A stretch of DNA of 5,780 bases from Acidobacteriota bacterium (GTDB lineage: Bacteria > Acidobacteriota > Terriglobia > Terriglobales > Acidobacteriaceae): the NCBI GenBank assembly GCA_021819255.1, contig JAKART010000176.1:1-5780 (forward strand), in the 5' to 3' direction. Below the pieces are notes generated by a model. It had not been told where the DNA came from. It saw nothing but the letters and a program-made list of their open reading frames with translations, and ran no database searches. The translations under genes and the position numbers were made by a program. This document shows positions 1 through 4,869 of the stretch, one piece after another; position 1 is the first letter of the stretch; each line of letters begins with the position of its first letter.

Positions 1-52
1 AGAGAGTGAGAAATCCGGCCAGAAAAACAGAGTTCCACTTCAATAGCTTCAT
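1..52 (-). CDS. Partial gene, N-terminus only, probable signal peptide or membrane anchor
   Basis: Reading the minus strand from an ATG at 52-50 gives 17 codons before the window ends: MKLLKWNSVFLAGFLTL. Two lysines followed by a hydrophobic run is the pattern of a Sec signal peptide or N-terminal anchor. The bases just upstream (CAAGAG) contain an AAGAG-like ribosome binding site, rather close to the ATG. The gene lies downstream of the TolC-like gene on the same strand, 147 bp away. In efflux operons that place is often taken by a periplasmic adaptor or inner-membrane pump gene, so an exported adaptor is a reasonable guess, but nothing in these residues proves it. The frame stays open upstream of the ATG, so the start itself is also an inference. 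Confidence 0.4.
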   Translation of the reverse strand, partial: MKLLKWNSVFLAGFLTL

Positions 53-199
53 CTCTTGAGCATGACACCAGCCCTGAACTTTGAGCAACCCTGGCCGGCC
101 GGATAGGCTGGACATGCCGCAAATTCGCTTCGCTGAAGCAAGCCAGGCTCGGCCGACTGCTCTTGGCTTTGCTCATCCAACGCGCAGGCTTTCCCGGCG
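53..199. other. Intergenic spacer downstream of the TolC-like gene
   Basis: I see no gene in this 147-bp gap. It holds several short inverted repeats: the palindrome GGCCGGCC (93-100), a small hairpin GCTTC/GAAGC (127-131 with 135-139), and a longer imperfect stem GCAAGCCA/TGGCTTTGC (138-145 with 164-172, one bulged base, 18-nt loop). None is followed by a T-run in the minus-strand direction, so I do not call an intrinsic terminator. Transcription from the TolC-like gene may therefore continue into the partial gene at 52-1. Confidence 0.4.
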
Positions 200-2314
200 C
201 TACTGTGGAAGCGAAGGCGGGTTTTTGCTCAGCGGTTGAGGCGCCGCCTCCGGGGTGGGCGCCGTAAGGCCGGGAATCAGGGGAGCCGAGGTGACGCCGC
301 CGGCGGCGGCATCCGTAATGCTGATGTGATAGCGATCCAACGTCGTCGAGAGAACCTGAAACAGAGCCGCGCGGTCCTTGGCGTAAGTCGCGGTATCGGA
401 GATCAGAGTATCCTCTGCGGTGGCCAGATTGCGTTGCTGCTGGAGCACGTTGGCGCTGGTACTGGCGCCGAGCCGGTACTTCTTTTGTTCGGCAAGGAAG
501 CTTTGTTCTGCGTAGTCACGCTGCGCCTGGGCCGCAGCCACCTGGGCGCGGTCATTGGTCAGGGCGTAGCGGTCGTTGATGATCTGCATGCGAATCTGGG
601 TATAGAGCTGCTGCAGGCGCATCTCGGACTGACGCATCTCCATCTGGGAACGAGCGGCATCCGCCTGCGCGACGCGGTTGCGCAGGGGAATGTTGATGTT
701 CAATCCCACACCCTTGTTCGGCGAGGAGTTATTGAAGACCGACTCAAAGGTTGTTCCGTAGGTCACCGTGGGAAAGGTTCCGGGAGGATAGGCTCCCGTC
801 CCCGTCAGCAGGTTCTCCGCATACGCGCTTTGCGCGCCACCCAGACCCATGCCTCCATAAAAGGCGTAGGCATCCACGGTAGGCAGCAGGCCATTCTTCA
901 ACGCTTTGATGGTGATCTCATCATTCTTCATATTCAGGACCGCCTGCTCGATCTGGGGGTTGTTGGCTTCGGCCTCCTGAACCAGATCGTCCACTGGCAT
1001 ATCCTCCTCCGTGAGCCGATCCAGCGAGACCCGGTCAGTGGGAATGATGGGAGCGCTGGAGAATTTGGCGTCATTCAGATTCCGCGCAATCGCCTGCTTC
1101 ATGATGAGCTGCTGGTACTCCAGTTTGGTCTGCGCGGAGATCAGCGCCTGCTTGTCGGCTGCCACCGAAGCATCCGAGTTCACCACGTCCAGGGGAGCCA
1201 GCGTGCCGATGGCCAGTTGCTTGCGGTTGTCCTGGGAGAGCTGCGTGGATTGCGCCAGAGCTCGCTGCTTGGCCTGGACGTCTTCATAATCGCTGACGAG
1301 ATCCCAATAGATGTCCTCCACCTGATTGATCGTATAAAGAAGCTGCTCCCGGAAGGAGGAGTCCGTGATGCGGCGATCATTTCTGGCCTGAATGATGAAG
1401 CGGTGGTTCAGATCAAGACCAAAGCCCTGCAGCAGATGCTGGGTGATCTGGGCGTTGAAGGTCGAGGTGACCAGGGGGCTGTAGTCGACAAAGGGATCGT
1501 TCGTGGTGACGCGAGAGTTCTGGAAGGTCATCTGGAGCAAGCTGCCGGTGACGAAGCCCTGCGTATAGCCGAAGTTGAAGGTGCCGGTGTTGGTATACAG
1601 GGAGGGCAGACCTCCGCTGAAGAGTTCATTGGATTGGGCTTGCACGTTGGAGTTGTACTCCAGTTGGCCGGTCACTGACGGGTCCAGCACCTCTGGCATG
1701 GGGCCGCCGCCGTTGGTGCTGAGAACCAGGCCGTTGGCTCCGGTGCCACCGCCGCCGGCGCTGCTCGATGTACCGCCCGGCCCGCCACCGCCGGCGACCG
1801 CGGTTCCCGTGGTGCCTAGTGTATTGCCGATGATTCCCGTCGAAACGCCGCGCAGGGAGCCGCCCGCGCGGGCGCGGAGCAGGTCCGTGTCCGCAATGTC
1901 CAGATTGATCCGGGCGATGGCGATGTCATAGTTGTTCTCCAGGGCGAGGGTAACGGCATCGGAGAGGCTAAGATAGATTTCGCCATTGTGGAACAGATCA
2001 TAGAGATGCGGCGTATTGTGAAGGCGCGGCGCTGGGTAGTAAGTGGGGGTGTACCAGCGGAAAGGGTTGGGAAGCCCATATTTGCCGTGGCTGTAGTCAT
2101 GGGCCGTGGGGCGAAGAAAGAGAGGCCCGGCAGAGCTGGGCTGGGGCGCCTCCGGCAGCGCAGAACCGCTGGAGGACTCACCCGCAAAGGCCGAGCCAGG
2201 AACGGCCTGAGATGAGGAGGAGAAGGTTCCGGTCTGCTGCGCCGCGGCTGAGGGAATGGTTCCAACCAACGTAAGAAGCACGCAGGCGCTTGCCTGAAGA
2301 TTCCTTAGTTTCAC
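200..2314 (-). CDS. TolC-family outer-membrane efflux protein
   Basis: The 704-residue product is a TolC/OEP-type protein. The family forms trimeric outer-membrane channels, with a beta-barrel and a long periplasmic alpha-helical tunnel, that work with inner-membrane pumps and adaptors. The start is GTG at 2314-2312, supported by GGAGAAG just upstream. Residues 1-25 are a signal peptide (LLTLVG core, cleavage probably after SAAA). Residues 26-110 are a Ser/Pro-rich leader with LPEAP at 53-57. The first OEP repeat spans about 113-410, with helical heptad-like stretches at 310-410. It is interrupted at 161-205 by a glycine-rich segment. The second repeat spans about 445-660, with the IPLRNR stretch at 542-547 that typically follows a barrel strand. 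The tail from 672 is Pro-rich. At about 700 residues it is longer than E. coli TolC (just under 500), because of the leader, the Gly-rich loop and the tail. No N-terminal lipobox cysteine is present. The substrate cannot be told from sequence. Confidence 0.9.
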   Translation of the reverse strand: MKLRNLQASACVLLTLVGTIPSAAAQQTGTFSSSSQAVPGSAFAGESSSGSALPEAPQPSSAGPLFLRPTAHDYSHGKYGLPNPFRWYTPTYYPAPRLHNTPHLYDLFHNGEIYLSLSDAVTLALENNYDIAIARINLDIADTDLLRARAGGSLRGVSTGIIGNTLGTTGTAVAGGGGPGGTSSSAGGGGTGANGLVLSTNGGGPMPEVLDPSVTGQLEYNSNVQAQSNELFSGGLPSLYTNTGTFNFGYTQGFVTGSLLQMTFQNSRVTTNDPFVDYSPLVTSTFNAQITQHLLQGFGLDLNHRFIIQARNDRRITDSSFREQLLYTINQVEDIYWDLVSDYEDVQAKQRALAQSTQLSQDNRKQLAIGTLAPLDVVNSDASVAADKQALISAQTKLEYQQLIMKQAIARNLNDAKFSSAPIIPTDRVSLDRLTEEDMPVDDLVQEAEANNPQIEQAVLNMKNDEITIKALKNGLLPTVDAYAFYGGMGLGGAQSAYAENLLTGTGAYPPGTFPTVTYGTTFESVFNNSSPNKGVGLNINIPLRNRVAQADAARSQMEMRQSEMRLQQLYTQIRMQIINDRYALTNDRAQVAAAQAQRDYAEQSFLAEQKKYRLGASTSANVLQQQRNLATAEDTLISDTATYAKDRAALFQVLSTTLDRYHISITDAAAGGVTSAPLIPGLTAPTPEAAPQPLSKNPPSLPQ

Positions 2315-2320
2315 GATTCA

Positions 2321-2327
2321 CTTCTCC
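2321..2327 (-). promoter_or_regulatory. Ribosome binding site of the TolC-like gene
   Basis: The minus strand reads GGAGAAG, then six bases, then the GTG start at 2314-2312; the GGAG core is nine bases from the start. This strong site decides the GTG, which directly precedes a typical signal peptide (MKLRNLQAS). Confidence 0.75.
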
Positions 2328-2383
2328 AACACACGGCCCGATTGGCTTGTAGCCGGAATTCGATTGCGAATGCTGTTCGGCTT

Positions 2384-2389
2384 TAGATA
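2384..2389 (-). promoter_or_regulatory. Weak candidate -10 element for the TolC-like gene
   Basis: On the minus strand TATCTA matches the sigma-70 -10 consensus at four of six positions, and it would give an untranslated leader of roughly 65 bases. No convincing -35 box lies at the right distance, so this is only a candidate. The rest of the divergent region (2315-2537) holds no gene I can support. Confidence 0.2.
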
Positions 2390-2501
2390 CGGCGGCCGGC
2401 ATGAGTTGGTTCCAGACCACGCCCCTCTGCGGAGATGCCGACAGCCATTTGTTCCTCGACTGGGGCAAGGATCTGCGGCAAAGACCTCTCCCGAAGTATA
2501 T

Positions 2502-2530
2502 CGGTCAGCCCGCAAACGGCTCTCTACAAT
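2502..2530 (+). promoter_or_regulatory. Candidate sigma-70 promoter of truA, possibly leaderless
   Basis: TACAAT at 2525-2530 is a five-of-six match to the -10 consensus TATAAT. Exactly 17 bases upstream is CGGTCA (2502-2507), a weak three-of-six match to TTGACA. The expected transcription start, about seven bases after the -10 box, falls on or next to the A of the ATG at 2538. There is no good Shine-Dalgarno sequence before that ATG, which agrees with a leaderless mRNA. This is inferred from spacing only. Confidence 0.45.
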
Positions 2531-2537
2531 CAGAGTC

Positions 2538-3434
2538 ATGGCAGGTGCGATGCGTCGCTCTTTTTGGAAGATCGTGGTGAGCTATGACGGAACAAACTTC
2601 CACGGATGGCAGGTCCAGCCCGGCCAGCCAACGGTACAAGGAACGTTGGCGACGGTCTTGAAGAAGTTAACCGGAGAGACTGTGCTGCCGCAGGGTTCCG
2701 GGCGGACCGACGCCGGAGTTCATGCCCTGGGGCAGGTGGCCAGCTTTTCACTGCGCGCCCCGCTTCCGCCGGAGAACCTGCTCCGGGCCATGAACCGCCT
2801 GCTGCCTGGGAGCGTGCGTGTTCTGCGCGCGGAAAGGGTTGCGGAGGGATTCCACGCGCGCCACGATGCGCTTGGCAAAACCTATGAATACAGAATCTTC
2901 GAGCGCAAATGGCCGCCTTCCGCAGAGAGGATCTGTTCGCCGTTCCTGGCCCCGTTTGTCTGGGACTGCCGCTGGGCGCTGGATGCCGCATCCATGGCCC
3001 AGGCAGCCGCAGCGTTGCGCGGCACGCACAACTTCGCCTCCTTTGCCGCAACCGACCCGGAGTTGCGGGCACGCGAGGAACAGGACGAGGATGGGGAGAA
3101 AGGGACGTCGGGCCCCAACCCCGTGAAAACCATTGACCACTCCTCCGTGTTCCGTCAGGACGGGTTGCTGCTCTACCGTGTCACCGGAAACGGATTCCTC
3201 CATCACATGGTGAGAAACATCGTCGGAACCCTGGTGGAGATCGGGCGCGGAGCCATGGACGGCGAACAGCTTGCGAAGATTCTGGAAGCACGCAATCGTG
3301 CGCTGGCCGGACCCACTGCCCCGGCGCGCGGGTTGTTCCTGGTGGATGTGGATTATGTTGGGAGTACGCACCGCTTCGGGGGCGAAGCAGCCCTGAGCAG
3401 CGGAAACAGCCCTGAGCAGCGGAAGCAGCCCTGA
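2538..3434 (+). CDS. truA: tRNA pseudouridine(38-40) synthase TruA
   Basis: TruA converts uridines at positions 38-40 of the tRNA anticodon stem-loop to pseudouridine in the cytoplasm. The 298-residue product has the family hallmarks: YDGTNFHGWQ at 16-25, the catalytic motif GRTDAGVHALGQV at 55-67 with the nucleophilic aspartate D58, KTYEYRIF at 114-121, GNGFLHHMVRNIVGT at 217-231, and the C-terminal APARGLFLVDVDY at 261-273. An acidic loop (EEQDEDGEKG, 180-189) sits before the second half. Length is normal to slightly long (E. coli TruA is about 270). I chose ATG 2538 because it matches a possible leaderless promoter; ATG 2550 (four residues shorter, preceded by AGGTG) is equally compatible with the fold. 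The frame is open back to TTG 2364, but those residues lie outside the family. Residues beyond about 282 are encoded by a 19-bp tandem repeat and are not conserved. The M20 gene follows after 36 bp in the same frame. Confidence 0.95.
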   Translation: MAGAMRRSFWKIVVSYDGTNFHGWQVQPGQPTVQGTLATVLKKLTGETVLPQGSGRTDAGVHALGQVASFSLRAPLPPENLLRAMNRLLPGSVRVLRAERVAEGFHARHDALGKTYEYRIFERKWPPSAERICSPFLAPFVWDCRWALDAASMAQAAAALRGTHNFASFAATDPELRAREEQDEDGEKGTSGPNPVKTIDHSSVFRQDGLLLYRVTGNGFLHHMVRNIVGTLVEIGRGAMDGEQLAKILEARNRALAGPTAPARGLFLVDVDYVGSTHRFGGEAALSSGNSPEQRKQP

Positions 3435-3444
3435 GCCGCCGAAT
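3388..3444 (+). repeat. 19-bp tandem repeat, three copies, spanning the truA stop codon
   Basis: Three consecutive copies start at 3388, 3407 and 3426. The unit is CAGCCCTGAGCAGCGGAAR. Copies 1 and 2 differ only at the last base; copy 3 reads CAGCCCTGAGCCGCCGAAT, with two internal changes. Every copy contains TGA, but because 19 is not a multiple of three the TGA falls in a different frame each time. Only the one in copy 3 (3432-3434) stops TruA. The repeat therefore writes the last residues of the protein (roughly ALSSGNSPEQRKQP) as well as the stop. Confidence 0.85.
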
Positions 3445-3454
3445 GCAGCCTCGA

Positions 3455-3464
3455 TCTCCGGAGA
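3455..3464 (+). promoter_or_regulatory. Ribosome binding site of the M20 peptidase gene, inside a 10-bp palindrome
   Basis: TCTCCGGAGA is a perfect palindrome. Its GGAG core (3460-3463) lies seven bases before TTG 3471. The codons between the preceding in-frame TGA (3432-3434) and 3471 contain no ATG, GTG or TTG, so this site fixes the unusual TTG start. Confidence 0.65.
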
Positions 3465-3470
3465 CCGTCC

Positions 3471-4787
3471 TTGAGCGCCGCGCACCATCTCCGCATCACC
3501 CAACTCGCCAGTGATCGCCGCCTGCACCAGGCCTTCGCCTGGCTGCATCTGCATGAGGCGCAGTTGCGGCGTTGGCAGTTGGAGTTTCTCGCCATTCCGG
3601 CGCCGCCCTTCTCCGAATCCCGGCGGGCAGCGTGGTTCTGCGAGCGCTTCCGAGAGCTTGGATTATCTGAGCCGAGGGTGGATGCGGAGGGCAACGCGGT
3701 TGCCGAACTGCGGCCCTCACCGTCTGCCTCCTGCCCAGCCGTTGACTCCGTCTCCGCATCTGCGGTGGTTTTGCTCTCGGCGCACCTGGACACGGTCTTC
3801 CCTGCTGGAACGAACTGCTCGCCGCGAGAGGTGGAGGCCCATATTCTGGGCCCAGGAGCGTGCGACAACGGCGCCGGTCTGGCCGGGTTGCTCGGCCTGG
3901 CGGCGGCGCTGCGCCATGCCCAAATCCATCCGGATTGCACGATTCTCTTCGCCGCCAATGTGGGCGAGGAGGGTGAGGGCAACCTGCGCGGCATGCGCCA
4001 CCTGCTTCAAACTGAACCCTACGCCGGCAGAGTTCGAGCCGCCATCGCATTGGAGGGAGCCGGCGAGCGAATCGTGGTTGACCAGGCTCTGGGCAGCCGG
4101 AGGCTGCGAATTACCCTCTGTGGACCAGGTGGACACTCCTGGGCGGACGCGGGGCGCGCCAACCCGATCCTGACCATGGCGGCAGCGATGCTGGAGCTGA
4201 ACCGGACGCCTTTGCCGGCGCGGCCCAGGACGACGCTGAACTGGGGAGTGATCCGCGGGGGAAGCTCGGTGAACTCGATTCCCGAGTCCGTGACTGCGGA
4301 TCTGGATCTGAGGTCGGTCTCCGGCGGCGAGCTGGACCGGCTGGAGTTGCAGGTGCTCCAGACGCTGCAGCGGCTGGTCGAGGCGGAGAACCGGCGGCAC
4401 GGGAGGAAGACCCTTACCCTGCAAGCGAAACGGATCGGCGAACGCCCCCTGGGCAGGCTTGGGGCCGGTTCCGGGCTGGCCGCGAGCCTGCGGGCCGTGG
4501 ATCGGCACCTGGGGATTGTCACCGAAAGACGGATCGGATCCACGGATGCCAACCTGCCGCTATCTCTGGGCATCCCCGCGCTGGCCATCGGCGCAGGTGG
4601 CCAGGGATGGGGGATCCATACGCTCGACGAGGGCTATGATCCGACCGGACGGCACCTGGCCCTTCGCCGGGTGCTTCTGCTCCTGCTCGACGCTTGTACC
4701 CTGAGCGGGCAAGATGCCTCCCCAGCCCAAACGGATGCGGAGACGGCTTGGGGCCCCAAAACCACTGGAGTACACTCCTTGGCGTGA
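3471..4787 (+). CDS. M20-family zinc metallopeptidase
   Basis: The 438-residue product belongs to the M20 di-zinc peptidases (PepT, carboxypeptidase G2 and ArgE/DapE relatives), which hydrolyse peptides or N-acyl amino acids. By comparison with carboxypeptidase G2 the metal and catalytic residues are all in place: H105 and D107 in SAHLDTVF, bridging D132 in GACDNGAG, catalytic base E166 followed by metal ligand E167 in NVGEEGEG, E195 in ALEGAGE, and H383 in GIHTLDE. The dimerisation (lid) domain runs about 205-315 and contains GPGGHSWAD (H222) and GGSSVNSIPE. GSTDANLPLSLGIPA at 357-371 is also typical. No signal peptide is visible, so it is probably cytoplasmic. The start is TTG, fixed by a Shine-Dalgarno seven bases upstream. 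A Ser/Ala-rich linker (about 83-98) precedes the first metal motif, and about 28 tail residues follow the last helix. Exact substrate unknown; tripeptidase-like or N-acyl amino-acid hydrolase are both possible. Confidence 0.9.
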   Translation: MSAAHHLRITQLASDRRLHQAFAWLHLHEAQLRRWQLEFLAIPAPPFSESRRAAWFCERFRELGLSEPRVDAEGNAVAELRPSPSASCPAVDSVSASAVVLLSAHLDTVFPAGTNCSPREVEAHILGPGACDNGAGLAGLLGLAAALRHAQIHPDCTILFAANVGEEGEGNLRGMRHLLQTEPYAGRVRAAIALEGAGERIVVDQALGSRRLRITLCGPGGHSWADAGRANPILTMAAAMLELNRTPLPARPRTTLNWGVIRGGSSVNSIPESVTADLDLRSVSGGELDRLELQVLQTLQRLVEAENRRHGRKTLTLQAKRIGERPLGRLGAGSGLAASLRAVDRHLGIVTERRIGSTDANLPLSLGIPALAIGAGGQGWGIHTLDEGYDPTGRHLALRRVLLLLLDACTLSGQDASPAQTDAETAWGPKTTGVHSLA

Positions 4788-4869
4788 GATCTTCTCTTTG
4801 CAAGCTGGTTCTGCAAACCGTGATCGGCGGCCATCGAGCGCCGCTTGCTCCAGCGGAGATCTCCAGGGC
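4788..4869 (+). promoter_or_regulatory. Structured 82-bp leader before the transporter gene
   Basis: This short gap is rich in inverted repeats: TTTGCA/TGCAAA (4797-4802 with 4812-4817), CGGCG/CGCCG (4825-4829 with 4839-4843), CTCC/GGAG (4848-4851 with 4855-4858), and the perfect 10-bp palindrome GGAGATCTCC (4855-4864). The last two involve the only plausible Shine-Dalgarno (GGAG 4855-4858, eleven bases before ATG 4870), so folding could hide it. There is no T-run, so a terminator is not supported. I do not recognise a known riboswitch. Confidence 0.35.

Noticed and set aside
127..172. Possible intrinsic terminator downstream of the TolC-like gene
   Set aside because: Stem-loops are present but there is no T-run after them in the minus-strand direction.
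236..1678. Long plus-strand open frame (480 codons) opposite the TolC-like gene
   Set aside because: It is the antisense shadow of a clear OEP-family gene; its protein is full of Arg/Gly/Leu/Val with no recognisable domain.
2364..2537. In-frame upstream extension of truA from TTG 2364
   Set aside because: The extra 58 residues are Arg-rich, match nothing in the TruA fold and overlap the likely promoter; there is no supporting ribosome binding site.
2748..3554. Minus-strand open frame of 268 codons across truA
   Set aside because: Shadow of truA and the start of the peptidase gene; no domain, and truA is unambiguous on the other strand.
3717..4508. Minus-strand open frame of 263 codons across the peptidase gene
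   Set aside because: Shadow in GC-rich DNA; the plus strand carries a complete set of M20 metal ligands.
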